NCBI GenBank assembly: GCA_019113675.1
Contig: DXHA01000059.1
Coordinates: forward strand, 1-61,299
DNA: 61,299 nucleotides
From: Candidatus Yaniella excrementigallinarum
GTDB lineage: Bacteria; Actinomycetota; Actinomycetes; Actinomycetales; Micrococcaceae
Direction: 5' to 3'
Below, one piece after another: positions 1 to 8,397 of this stretch (positions are counted from its first letter, which is position 1; every line of letters begins with the position of its first letter). The notes under the pieces are model-generated. The model saw nothing but the letters and a program-made list of their open reading frames with translations. It was not told the DNA's origin and made no database searches. The position numbers were made by a program, and so were the translations under genes.

Positions 1-1
1 C

Positions 2-1150
2 ATGTCGTTACTTAATGTATCTTCGATGAGTTTTGGGTCCTTATCGGCCAATGCAATTAAGGCATTGAACGCTGGTGCTGCTGAGGGTGGATTTGCTCAT
101 GATACGGGCGAAGGAGGGATTTCGCCTTACCACTTGGGTGGCGGAGATCTGATCTGGGAACTGGGCACTGGCTATTTCGGGGCTCGAACTAAAGACGGTA
201 ACTTTGATCCACACGAGTTCAGATCAAAAGCCACTGGCAAGACTGTCAAAGCGGTGTCGCTGAAGCTTAGCCAAGGTGCCAAACCTGGCCTCGGAGGTGT
301 ACTGCCCAAGGGCAAAGTCACCCCCGAAATTGCGCGTATACGGGAGGTTCCGCAGAACCAAAAGTGTGTTAGCCCTGCTTACCATAGGGTATTTTCAACA
401 CCTATTGAGCTCATTGAATTTATCGCCTATATGAGGGAGTTGTCTGGCGGCAAACCGACCGGCTTTAAGCTGTGTGTATCGTCCCGCCGTGACATTTTGG
501 CAATTTGCAAAGCCATCCGCCAGGTCGGTACAGCTCCGGATTTTATTATTGTCGATGGCTCAGAAGGAGGCACCGGGGCGTCCCCGGCAGAGTATCAAGA
601 TCACGTGGGTATGCCACTTACCCAAGGGCTAATGACGGTACATAATGCCCTGGTCGGCACTGGATTACGCGATAAAATTCGGGTCGCTGCAGCCGGGAAG
701 ATCGCCGAAGGCGGCGATATTGTGACCCGCATGATTCAGGGCGCTGATTACGTCAACTCCGCCAGAGCCATGATGTTTGCACTCGGATGCGTCCAAGCTA
801 TGGAATGCGCAGAGAATACTTGTCCGGTCGGTGTAGCGACACAAAGCAATTATCGACAACAAGCCTTACATGTACCAACGAAAACTGAATACGTTCGTAA
901 CTACCAACGCAACACAGTCCAAGAAGCGATGCGAATAATCGCATCACTGGGGGTAGATGATCCCAGCAAGCTGCATACGGACATGCTTCGGCGCAACCTT
1001 AGCGAAGGTAGGAGTGCTTCCTATTCTGAACTCTATACTTGGTTAGCACCAGGGCAGTTGTTAGCAGACCCACCCGAAGAATGGGCTAGAGATTGGAAGT
1101 TGGCTAAAGCAGATCATTTTGGCCCCGGGCTCGATGCTGCAGCGGGGTAA
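2..1150 (+). CDS. FMN-binding glutamate synthase-family protein (5' end cut off)
   Basis: The visible 382 residues match the FMN-binding central domain of glutamate synthase (Glu_synthase family), a TIM-barrel that binds FMN and, in the full enzyme, a 3Fe-4S cluster. Seen: SMSFGSLS at the start of the barrel, a glycine-rich GEGGISPYHLGG loop, IIVDGSEGGTGA (FMN phosphate region) and the cysteine segment CVQAMECAENTCPVGVATQ. The reading frame is open to the first base, and related stand-alone proteins of about 500 residues have a further N-terminal part, so the first ATG at 2 is probably internal. These short proteins lack the glutaminase domain of true GltB, so the physiological reaction is uncertain. 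The C-terminal end looks complete. Confidence 0.85.
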   Translation: MSLLNVSSMSFGSLSANAIKALNAGAAEGGFAHDTGEGGISPYHLGGGDLIWELGTGYFGARTKDGNFDPHEFRSKATGKTVKAVSLKLSQGAKPGLGGVLPKGKVTPEIARIREVPQNQKCVSPAYHRVFSTPIELIEFIAYMRELSGGKPTGFKLCVSSRRDILAICKAIRQVGTAPDFIIVDGSEGGTGASPAEYQDHVGMPLTQGLMTVHNALVGTGLRDKIRVAAAGKIAEGGDIVTRMIQGADYVNSARAMMFALGCVQAMECAENTCPVGVATQSNYRQQALHVPTKTEYVRNYQRNTVQEAMRIIASLGVDDPSKLHTDMLRRNLSEGRSASYSELYTWLAPGQLLADPPEEWARDWKLAKADHFGPGLDAAAG

Positions 1151-1203
1151 GGCACCCCTGGGCCACAATCTGGTCATTCAAGATGCACCGCTAGCCTGAA
1201 ATA

Positions 1204-1941
1204 ATGCAGTTTTATGGAATTGACGTAGCCGCTCAACCTAAAAATACTGGTCTGGCTCGCCTTCGGGACGATGATGATATTCTTCGGGTAGAAGCCGTGG
1301 AAATAGGACTCCGTGATGACCAGTTAATCCAGGCAGTTCAAGACGCAGACATCACCGGTGTAGACGTCCCCTTCGGATGGCCTGCTAGCTTTATCCAAAT
1401 GCTGCAAGACCATGCCAACGCGACCTTGCAGGCCCCAGACATCACGGACCACGCTTGGCGTCGTCAGCTTGCTATGCGCGCAACTGATCTTGATGTGCAT
1501 CAACGCACTGGCCTGACTCCTTTGAGCGTGTCCACAAACCTCATTGCCTACCCGGCATTTCGGTGGGCGGCCATTGAAGCAAGACTGCGCGAGCTAGGCG
1601 TCGATATGGCTCGAGATGGTAGTGGATCGGTGGCAGAAGTGTATTCGGCAGCCGCGCTATATTGTTGGGGACTGCCGCACCGGAAATATAAAGGCCCACA
1701 ACACGTCTACGCCCGCCAAACCATAGTTGCTGGGCTGCAGCAAGTTTTTCCGACCCTGGACTGGAATGGTTTCGAATCTTGCGTCATTGGTGACGATAAT
1801 GCATTAGATGCAGTCCTTGCCGGCCTAATTACTCACCAGATTGCCGCCGGGCAGTGCTATGGACCAGCACCTCACCAACGGCCCACGGCACGTATTGAAG
1901 GTTGGATTTGGATACCACATGCTCGAACATCAACTGGCTAG
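1204..1941 (+). CDS. DUF429 family protein (predicted RNase H-like fold)
   Basis: 245 residues. The N-terminus FYGIDVAAQPKNTGLA and the later DVPFGWP carry the spaced acidic residues expected of the RNase H-like fold to which DUF429 proteins are assigned; a third acidic cluster, GDDNALDAVLAG, lies near residue 200, as in the family. No substrate is known for DUF429. It starts 53 bases after the glutamate-synthase-like gene on the same strand, so co-transcription is possible. No strong Shine-Dalgarno sequence precedes the ATG. Family assignment is good; function is unknown. Confidence 0.75.
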   Translation: MQFYGIDVAAQPKNTGLARLRDDDDILRVEAVEIGLRDDQLIQAVQDADITGVDVPFGWPASFIQMLQDHANATLQAPDITDHAWRRQLAMRATDLDVHQRTGLTPLSVSTNLIAYPAFRWAAIEARLRELGVDMARDGSGSVAEVYSAAALYCWGLPHRKYKGPQHVYARQTIVAGLQQVFPTLDWNGFESCVIGDDNALDAVLAGLITHQIAAGQCYGPAPHQRPTARIEGWIWIPHARTSTG

Positions 1942-2288
1942 CACGCCGTGACGGCAATGGGCTGCACGCACCAGTGCGGAACCACAGGTCAGGGGTCCAA
2001 ATACTTTTCTGGGCGCTTGTCGCATGGTGGTTATTGGGTGAAGAGCTCACCACATGGTAACTGACTGAAGGGATCTCTGCGATAGCAGGGATCGCTTTTG
2101 TCAAGTTTGGTGACATGCGAATGCAGCGCCAGCGACCTCCAAAATTGGAAACTGCTTTAGAAGCCTGTGCTTAAACCATTGAGCGCTTCTAGATTAGGTA
2201 ATGATCTGGCAAACTAGTGCACACTAGAATAAAAGTCTTAACGGCAAAGCCACCGCTGTGCCACATCACTCATACCATCGAGGGGATT
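1942..2288. other. intergenic stretch, no gene recognised
   Basis: About 350 bases without a convincing gene on either strand. A short hairpin (5 bp stem, 2079-2095) followed by four T could be a weak terminator for the upstream gene. A TAGAAT at 2225-2230 could serve as the -10 of the following membrane-protein gene, but no good -35 is placed at 17 bases. Nothing else is seen. Confidence 0.4.
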
Positions 2289-2978
2289 ATGTCTTACCAA
2301 CAACCACCAACCGGCCCGTCGTCGCCAGGCTACAATCCGGAGCACACAGGACCCGGCGATCAAATGCCACGCAGCCAAGGGCGTCGTCGCGGTACCCGAA
2401 GGCTTATTTGGGGCATTGTCCTGATGGGAGTCGGTGTTGTTGGGGGTATTCTTGGGCTTATCTTATTCGGGTTTTCAACTGCCAATCAGTTCGCAAGCTT
2501 CGAGGAAGATACGTTTGAAGTGCAGTCCGATGCAAGCGTAGATGGGCTGGGTGACAACCAATGGTTTATCTACCAGACTGAAGACGCCGATTCGACGAAC
2601 TGTCAAGTGCTCGACGAAAGTGGCCAGGACATCGTCAATGACTCGACTTCGTCATCCGTAGAGACGGATAACTTTTCATACGAAGCAGTCCAATCCTTTC
2701 GGTCTGAGCCTGATGGAACGTATACCATTGAATGCTCAGACTACCCAGTTATCGTGGGTGGCATGGCCCCACTTGGAGGAGTGGCTGGCGTGCTAGGGTC
2801 AATCCTCATTGGCTTCGGGCTTTTTGTGGCAGGGCTTGTGTTGACTATCATCGGCGCGGTTGTCCGCTCCAAAAATAAGCAGCAGGTTCCACCCTCGGGA
2901 CCGCTATATGGTGGTGGCGCATACCCGGGATATGATCAAGGTCAACAACCGTATGGGCCACAGCCACCAAACGCGTGA
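2289..2978 (+). CDS. small membrane protein with extracytoplasmic loop
   Basis: Not recognised as a named family. The start at 2289 is chosen because GAGGGG lies three bases upstream and the more upstream in-frame codons have no ribosome site. The 229-residue product has a Pro/Gly/Tyr/Gln-rich cytosolic head (residues 1-36), a first membrane helix at about 39-62, an acidic loop of about 110 residues with two cysteines that could pair, a second helix at about 172-198, and a PYGG/YPGYDQ-type proline-glycine tail. Two helices plus Pro-rich ends put both termini in the cytoplasm. The next gene overlaps by 4 bases (GTGA) and has the same topology, so the two are probably translationally coupled and may be paralogues or partners. 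Confidence 0.65.
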   Translation: MSYQQPPTGPSSPGYNPEHTGPGDQMPRSQGRRRGTRRLIWGIVLMGVGVVGGILGLILFGFSTANQFASFEEDTFEVQSDASVDGLGDNQWFIYQTEDADSTNCQVLDESGQDIVNDSTSSSVETDNFSYEAVQSFRSEPDGTYTIECSDYPVIVGGMAPLGGVAGVLGSILIGFGLFVAGLVLTIIGAVVRSKNKQQVPPSGPLYGGGAYPGYDQGQQPYGPQPPNA

Positions 2979-3628
2979 CACCCAAAGACAAGCCAACACG
3001 ACGGCATAAGCAGCGTCGTCATGTGGTTGGTTTTCTGCTATCCAGTATTGTGGTGGCTGTAATCGGCCTGGTTACCGGCATCATCATTACAGTGTCGGGC
3101 ATTTTGAATTCTTTTACTGAAGTTTCAACAAGCCACGCCGACCTTATCGCCACCGGTACGGAACTAAGCCCAAATGCCGAACACCTGGATCTGGCAGGTG
3201 GACAACACGTGGTGTCTTCGTTTTTTGATACTGCAGAACAACCCACCAAGAACCTACAGGATCAGGCTTGTACGATTCGTGATGCTCACGAAAAAGAAGT
3301 ATCCACAGAAACATCGGTACAGCCAGTATCAGAAGCAGAGTCTGAACAAAGCACCGATATGCCACCCGAGACCACATATGTGGTCTTTACTATCTTCGAG
3401 ACCGATCAGGATGCCCATACCGTTTCCTGTCAGCATCCCAGCATATTAAGTCACACCACCACTGCTCAGTGGGGCAGTAGCGCGATTTGGGGCACCAGCA
3501 TTGCTGTTGCAGCCATGGTTATTGCCACGGTGCTGTTTGTGCTGGGGCTCATCAATCACAACCGCAACCGCAAAGCCCAACGCATTAAGACCAAGCGCCT
3601 GCTGGATTACCGGTTCGAAGATCCCTAG
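2975..3628 (+). CDS. small membrane protein, partner of the preceding gene
   Basis: Family not recognised. GTG start overlaps the stop of the previous gene (GTGA), implying coupled translation. 217 residues: basic N-terminus (TRRHKQRRH), membrane helix at about residues 19-44, an extracytoplasmic region of about 125 residues rich in Ser/Thr/Glu with two cysteines, a second helix near 172-195, and a short basic tail. This mirrors the upstream protein without the Pro-rich tails. It converges with the CoA-transferase gene; the two stop regions overlap by 4 bases. Confidence 0.6.
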   Translation: MTPKDKPTRRHKQRRHVVGFLLSSIVVAVIGLVTGIIITVSGILNSFTEVSTSHADLIATGTELSPNAEHLDLAGGQHVVSSFFDTAEQPTKNLQDQACTIRDAHEKEVSTETSVQPVSEAESEQSTDMPPETTYVVFTIFETDQDAHTVSCQHPSILSHTTTAQWGSSAIWGTSIAVAAMVIATVLFVLGLINHNRNRKAQRIKTKRLLDYRFEDP

Positions 3629-4758
3629 TGCTGTTCAACCACGCCATCGGCTAGTAGCTGATCAATGCGCTCATCACTTAGCCCAAAAGACTGCAGAATC
3701 TCGGTGGTATGCTCGCCGGGTTCGGCCTCATGCCCGATTGGTTGCAGAGTGGTGCGTGAAAATACCGGTGCACTGCGTGGTTGATGACCGTTCAGGTATG
3801 GTTCAAAGACGCCACGTGCTGCCATATGACGGTGATGCGGTGCCTCTGCCAGACTCAGTACTGGGTATACACAGGCATCTTGGTCTTCGAAAATCTTCGC
3901 CCAATCATCCCGGCTCTTTGCAGCAAACGCCTGGGTGAAAGCTGCACGCATCGCAGGCCAGCATTGTCGATCATACTGGTCAAAATCTAAGCCCAGCTGG
4001 TCAAGTAGAACCGAAAAGAATTCGGGTTCCAAGGCGCCCACCGATACAAACTTGCCGTCCTTGCACTCATAAGTGTCATAAAATGGCGCACCGCCGTCCA
4101 AGAGATTGGCCTCGCGCTCATCTTGCCAGGCCCCGTCGGCATGCAACCCATAAATCATCGTAGTCAACGATGAAGCCCCATCAACCATGGCAACATCAAT
4201 GACTTGTCCTTCACCGCTGGTTGAGCGGGCAAGCAACCCGGCCAGAATACCGGTAATGAGAAACATGGCGCCTCCACCAAAATCAGCTCCAATATTCAAC
4301 GGCTGGCGCGGTTTTGCCGCACTGCCGATGGCCCCTAAAGCACCGGTAAGCCCAAGATAATTAATGTCATGACCTGCCCGTTGCGCCAGTGGCCCCGTTT
4401 GGCCCCACCCCGTCATCTGAGCGTATACAAGACCAGGATTCACTTCGTGGCAGGCCTGCGGGCCGATACCTAACCGGTCAGCGACCCCGGGTCGGTACGG
4501 ATCAATGACGACGTCGCAACCTTGGACCAACTCCAAATAAATGGCTGCTGCTTGTTCGTGTTGAAGGTTCAATATAACGTTTTGTCGCGACCTGTTGAGC
4601 GCATCATGTGCAGAGACTTTGAGCCCAATACCGCCAGGCCGGTCTACCCGTATTACATTGGCCCCAAATTCTGCCAGTACGGTTGCCGCGTAGGGGGCAG
4701 GACCCAGACCGGCGAGCTCAAGGATGGTGATGCCAGCTAATGGTCCGGATGCAGTCAT
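3625..4758 (-). CDS. CaiB/BaiF-type CoA transferase, likely alpha-methylacyl-CoA racemase
   Basis: 377 residues, typical for the family. Seen: LELAGLGPAPYA near the N-terminus, FGANVIRVDRPGG (CoA-binding region), YAQMTGWGQTGP, RAGHDINYLGLTGAL and FYDTYECKDGKF. GHDINY together with the AGLGP start is characteristic of alpha-methylacyl-CoA racemase (the Mcr/AMACR branch), which epimerises 2-methyl-branched acyl-CoA during branched lipid or sterol side-chain degradation; in that branch the His and Asp of GHD act as acid/base. The start at 4758 is preceded by AGGAAGG. An ATG at 4803 is less likely because it has no ribosome site. Its neighbours give no further hint at the substrate. Confidence 0.85.
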   Translation of the reverse strand: MTASGPLAGITILELAGLGPAPYAATVLAEFGANVIRVDRPGGIGLKVSAHDALNRSRQNVILNLQHEQAAAIYLELVQGCDVVIDPYRPGVADRLGIGPQACHEVNPGLVYAQMTGWGQTGPLAQRAGHDINYLGLTGALGAIGSAAKPRQPLNIGADFGGGAMFLITGILAGLLARSTSGEGQVIDVAMVDGASSLTTMIYGLHADGAWQDEREANLLDGGAPFYDTYECKDGKFVSVGALEPEFFSVLLDQLGLDFDQYDRQCWPAMRAAFTQAFAAKSRDDWAKIFEDQDACVYPVLSLAEAPHHRHMAARGVFEPYLNGHQPRSAPVFSRTTLQPIGHEAEPGEHTTEILQSFGLSDERIDQLLADGVVEQH

Positions 4759-4892
4759 AATGTCCTTCCTACGAAACGCTAGTGCCAAAAAGCCTAAGTG
4801 CAACCGATGTGGTGTACAACATAGTTGTATTGTCTCGACTTGGTGACGGCTACATCATGCTGGCAGGTCAGGAAATTACTACACTGGTGTTC

Positions 4893-5705
4893 ATGTTGTA
4901 TTGTTCGGATCCAGAAGGCCGCCTCCAGACCGAGCGTGTTTCGGGTGGGCCACAACGTCTCGTGTTTCTGCATGGTCTCATGGGCCGGGGCAGAAACTTT
5001 ACCCGTATCGCCAAAAGTCTCACCGAGACCACTACCTCGTTGCTGGTCGATCTACCAAATCACGGCAACTCATGCTGGACCGAGCATTTCGACTACCTGC
5101 AAATGGCTGATCTGGTGGCAGAAGAGCTACGAAATGATTTTTGCAAAGACGAGCCCGCCGTTATTTTGGGCCACTCGATGGGCGGAAAAGTTGCGATGAT
5201 TTTAGCTCTTCGTCACCCCGAATTGCTTGCTGGATTGATAGTTGAAGATATTTCGCCGACGCATTCTAGCACCAGCGAATTCGAGCACCTACTGGGTACC
5301 CTTCTTGGCATCGACCTGACAAATCTGACGTCGCGGATGGACGCTCATGCCGCCATCAAAGCAGAGATTACCGACGACGCCGTGCGCGGGTTCCTACTGC
5401 AAAATCTGGTCCGTGATGGACAAGGCGGTTTTCGATGGGAACCCAACCTACAAATGCTCTTTGAAAATCTAGATGTCATTGTGGATTTCCCGGAGGTGCA
5501 TGCCACCTTTGACAAGCACCCGGTACTGTGGATCAAAGGTGAACGCTCACCGTATATTGATGAAGCGGCCGGTGAGATCATGCGGGAATTATTTCCTATG
5601 ACCCGAAAGATACAGATACGCGATGCAGGCCATTGGCTTCATGCCGAACAACCGCAGCAATTTAGTGAAAGTGTCAGCTATTATCTAGCAGGCCGGTATA
5701 GTTAG
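4893..5705 (+). CDS. alpha/beta-fold hydrolase (YbfF-like esterase)
   Basis: The product has the alpha/beta-hydrolase signature: FLHGLMGRGRNF (oxyanion loop HG), LVDLPNHGNS, the nucleophile elbow GHSMGG, and a C-terminal DAGHWLHAEQP giving the catalytic His. A late acid is expected around VLWIKGERSPY. The size of 270 residues from 4893 fits YbfF-like esterases. The start is a choice: the frame is open back to ATG 4782, but 4893 begins 7 bases after a TACACT box (4880-4885), consistent with a leaderless message, and matches the usual N-terminus. Substrate unknown. It is divergent from the racemase gene. Confidence 0.8.
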   Translation: MLYCSDPEGRLQTERVSGGPQRLVFLHGLMGRGRNFTRIAKSLTETTTSLLVDLPNHGNSCWTEHFDYLQMADLVAEELRNDFCKDEPAVILGHSMGGKVAMILALRHPELLAGLIVEDISPTHSSTSEFEHLLGTLLGIDLTNLTSRMDAHAAIKAEITDDAVRGFLLQNLVRDGQGGFRWEPNLQMLFENLDVIVDFPEVHATFDKHPVLWIKGERSPYIDEAAGEIMRELFPMTRKIQIRDAGHWLHAEQPQQFSESVSYYLAGRYS

Positions 5706-5761
5706 TCCGGTTACGCTGAAAATGAGTTAGAACTAGCTTCTAAAATCGGATTTGATAATCT

Positions 5762-6286
5762 ATGGTCGTGACTACCCAAGAAGAAACTGTTGCAAGTATC
5801 CCTGCGGTTCCTGTCGGACCCGGCGGGCGTAATGCGCTAGTCGGTCGACGCATCTTTCCATCGCCATTGGGCCGCCGCATCGTCTATGCCGTGGTTTTCG
5901 AAATTTTAGCGGTAGGATTCACCACCATTATTTTGGCCCTGTTGGGGAATTCATCTAGCGCGTCGTTTCTTGTTGGTGTTATTTCTTCCATGGTCGCATT
6001 GACTTGGAACTTACTTTTCAACTGGCTATTTGAAGCCTTTGAACGGCGCATCAAGGTGACACATCGGCCCTGGTACATGCGTGTCAGCCACGCGGTGTTA
6101 TTTGAGGGCGGGTTGATCCTGATGCTTATACCCGCTATCGCATGGGTGCTTGGCGTCAGCCTGGTCGAAGCTTTTATGCTCGAAGTCATTTTGCTGGTCT
6201 TCTTCTTTATCTACACAGCGTGCTATGCCTGGGTATTTGATCGGCTCTTCGGGCTGCCTGAACCTGCCTCGCACTATGGGCGCTAA
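5762..6286 (+). CDS. PACE-type (bacterial transmembrane pair) efflux protein
   Basis: 174 residues with four predicted helices arranged as two similar pairs. Helix 1 has RRIVYAVVFE and helix 3 RVSHAVLFE (RxxHxxxFE motif; the His of the first copy is replaced by Tyr). Helix 2 carries WNLLFNWLFE and helix 4 CYAWVFDRLF. This is the pattern of proteobacterial antimicrobial compound efflux (PACE, e.g. AceI) proteins, which export biocides or polyamines by proton exchange. The substrate here is not known. A GATAAT box lies at 5754-5759, only two bases before the ATG, so the GTG at 5768 might be the true leaderless start. It stands alone between the hydrolase and tpx. Confidence 0.75.
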   Translation: MVVTTQEETVASIPAVPVGPGGRNALVGRRIFPSPLGRRIVYAVVFEILAVGFTTIILALLGNSSSASFLVGVISSMVALTWNLLFNWLFEAFERRIKVTHRPWYMRVSHAVLFEGGLILMLIPAIAWVLGVSLVEAFMLEVILLVFFFIYTACYAWVFDRLFGLPEPASHYGR

Positions 6287-6396
6287 ACCCAGATGACAAG
6301 CCACTGGTTCACAGCGTACAGTTGGTGGACAGAAAAATTTAGCTAGCTGGTCGACACCCGTCGATAAAGTATGATCCGGGAGCCTAGGGTAGAGGC

Positions 6397-6897
6397 ATGG
6401 TTACTACACAATTTCAAGGTAATACCGTCAATACCACGGCCGATATCCCAGCTGTGGGATCCAAAGCTCCCGACTTTACGTTGGTTGGCACCGATATGTC
6501 TGAAGTTAAACTCTCGGATTTCGCTGGCCAGTGGGTACTGTTAAACATTTTCCCCTCGCTCGATACTGGCGTCTGTGCGGCAAGCGTGCGCGAATTCAAT
6601 GAACGCGCAGCCAATCTGAGTAACACCGTGGTACTCAACGTCTCGATGGATTTACCTTTCGCTCAGGCGCGATTCTGCGGCGCTGAAGGCATTGAACGCG
6701 CCCAGTCTGCCTCCGCATTTCGTTCAAGCTTCGGTGAAGATTACGGCGTGCGTTTGATAGATTCACCCATGGCCGGGTTACTGACTCGAACCGTGGTTGT
6801 TATCAACCCTGAAGGGGAAGTTACCTACACTCAGCTCGTTGACGAAATTACTACCGAACCAGATTACCAAGACGTCATGGAACACTTGAGTTCCTAA
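6397..6897 (+). CDS. tpx: thiol peroxidase, Tpx-type peroxiredoxin
   Basis: 166 residues, the standard length. It reduces hydrogen peroxide and organic hydroperoxides with thioredoxin as donor. Peroxidatic Cys60 sits in SLDTGVCA and resolving Cys94 in ARFCGAEG, the Tpx atypical 2-Cys arrangement. KAPDFTLVG and the C-terminal LTRTVVVINPEG (active-site Arg) are also in place. The start codon is preceded by AGAGG one base away, too close for a good ribosome site; a TAGGGT six bases upstream raises the possibility of a leaderless message. The HtrA gene follows after 21 bases, suggesting an oxidative/envelope-stress pair. Confidence 0.93.
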   Translation: MVTTQFQGNTVNTTADIPAVGSKAPDFTLVGTDMSEVKLSDFAGQWVLLNIFPSLDTGVCAASVREFNERAANLSNTVVLNVSMDLPFAQARFCGAEGIERAQSASAFRSSFGEDYGVRLIDSPMAGLLTRTVVVINPEGEVTYTQLVDEITTEPDYQDVMEHLSS

Positions 6898-6918
6898 TGT
6901 GACACAGAAAATCACGCA

Positions 6919-8397
6919 GTGAATCAGCAAAATTCTTCCGACCAGCCGTGGCATCACCACGACGACCAATCATCGTGGCATCGGCAGCACTCTGATTCAC
7001 CACTTCCGCCACCGCCGCCCGGGCCGCCTCGGTATGGTCCGGGCGAAAGCATGCCTGAACAATCCGAGGGTTATCACCAGCCACCGCCTGACCCACCCTA
7101 CGGTTATGCTACAGACCCGCGACAAGATCCCCGCTGGGTGTACGCCCCACATGATTCACGTGATGAGATACGGGAAATGCCGTATTTCAATGGTTATCCC
7201 GGCCCTCCGGCCAAACCTCGCCGTCGGGGGCCCCTTAGCGCAATTATTCTTGGCGCCGGAATCCTTGGCGCCGCGATCTTGCTAATCGGTCTGCTTTCGC
7301 AGTTGCTCAACTGGGACAACCAATCCAACCCGCTGCAAGACTTATTCTCACCCTCGCCTTCGGCACCCCATGTTGTACCCGATGAGGAGGGCTCTGTAGA
7401 AAGCCTCGTCGAAGGGCTCGACCATATCCACGACGGCATTGATATTGATTGGCAAGCCGGTGGTCAACACACCGGGCCCGGATTAGATCCAGGACAAGAA
7501 GTCTCAGAAGCGCCCGGCGTGTTTATGGTCGATACCGAGGTCTATCAATATTTAGGGTTTGGGACCGGGATGGTCGTGAGCTCTGACGGGTTAGCTATCA
7601 CTAACTATCACGTCGTGGAATCCTCCATGTCAGTGTCTATTACTATGGCCGACACTAAACGGGACTATTCTGCAACTGTGCTGGGCCGTGATGCAGAACG
7701 TGACATTGCTGTACTACAAATCGATACCCAAGACCCCTTACAGGTTGCTTCGATCAGCCCTGACAAAGTGGAGCGGGGCGATCGTGTGGCCGGAGTCGGT
7801 AACGCCAGCGGACAGGGTTATTTGACCTCGGTGGTTGGAGACGTCCACCGGCTCAACGAGACCATTCATATCGAACCCCAGGAACCAGGGTCCCAGGGGC
7901 AACGCTTAGAGGGCCTGATTATGGTTACTGCAGATATTGTCCCGGGCTATTCTGGCGGTCCCACCGTAGATGCTGACGGACAAGTGATTGGTATCTCCAC
8001 GGCTGCTACCCAGGAAACGACAAGTAGTGACGACGCTTACGGATATGCTGTGCCCATCGTCAGTGCCCTGGAAGTGGTAGAACAAGTACTCAATGGTGAC
8101 GACTCTGGCAGCGTCGTCATCGGTGCCGGCGGAGCGCTGGGTATTGTGGTGTCATCTGTCGAAGGTGGCGGGGCAGAAGTAATGGAGGTCAGCCCAGGAT
8201 CGGCAGGCGAGAACATCGGGTTGCGTGCTGGCGATAAAATAATCGCAATCGATGGCCAAAAGGTCGTGAACTCATCGTTTATTTCGCAGTATGTGCGAGA
8301 CAAGAACCCTGGCGATCAAGTCGAAGTAACCTGGCAGACCCAAGACGGCGAACAGTCACAGGCCATAGCCACGCTGGATGAGGCCGAGATTAACTAA
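6919..8397 (+). CDS. membrane-anchored HtrA/DegP-type serine protease with PDZ domain
   Basis: 492 residues from a GTG start. Order: Pro/His/Tyr-rich cytoplasmic region (1-95), basic KPRRRGP stop-transfer, one membrane helix at about 105-130, an acidic linker, a trypsin-like domain and one PDZ domain (about 405-480). The catalytic triad is visible: His231 in ITNYHVV, Asp262 in ERDIAVL and Ser345 in GYSGGP. Such proteins degrade or refold misfolded extracytoplasmic proteins. PDZ motif: SAGENIGLRAGDKIIAIDG. It starts 21 bases after tpx, with no clear Shine-Dalgarno sequence, so it may depend on tpx transcription. The last bases overlap the convergent MFS gene. Confidence 0.88.
   Translation: MNQQNSSDQPWHHHDDQSSWHRQHSDSPLPPPPPGPPRYGPGESMPEQSEGYHQPPPDPPYGYATDPRQDPRWVYAPHDSRDEIREMPYFNGYPGPPAKPRRRGPLSAIILGAGILGAAILLIGLLSQLLNWDNQSNPLQDLFSPSPSAPHVVPDEEGSVESLVEGLDHIHDGIDIDWQAGGQHTGPGLDPGQEVSEAPGVFMVDTEVYQYLGFGTGMVVSSDGLAITNYHVVESSMSVSITMADTKRDYSATVLGRDAERDIAVLQIDTQDPLQVASISPDKVERGDRVAGVGNASGQGYLTSVVGDVHRLNETIHIEPQEPGSQGQRLEGLIMVTADIVPGYSGGPTVDADGQVIGISTAATQETTSSDDAYGYAVPIVSALEVVEQVLNGDDSGSVVIGAGGALGIVVSSVEGGGAEVMEVSPGSAGENIGLRAGDKIIAIDGQKVVNSSFISQYVRDKNPGDQVEVTWQTQDGEQSQAIATLDEAEIN

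Noticed and set aside
2079-2099. Rho-independent terminator after the DUF429 gene
   Set aside because: Stem of only five pairs with four T; too weak to list separately as a terminator.
4782-4892. Longer N-terminus for the alpha/beta hydrolase
   Set aside because: The extension has no ribosome site and does not resemble family members; it covers the promoter region.
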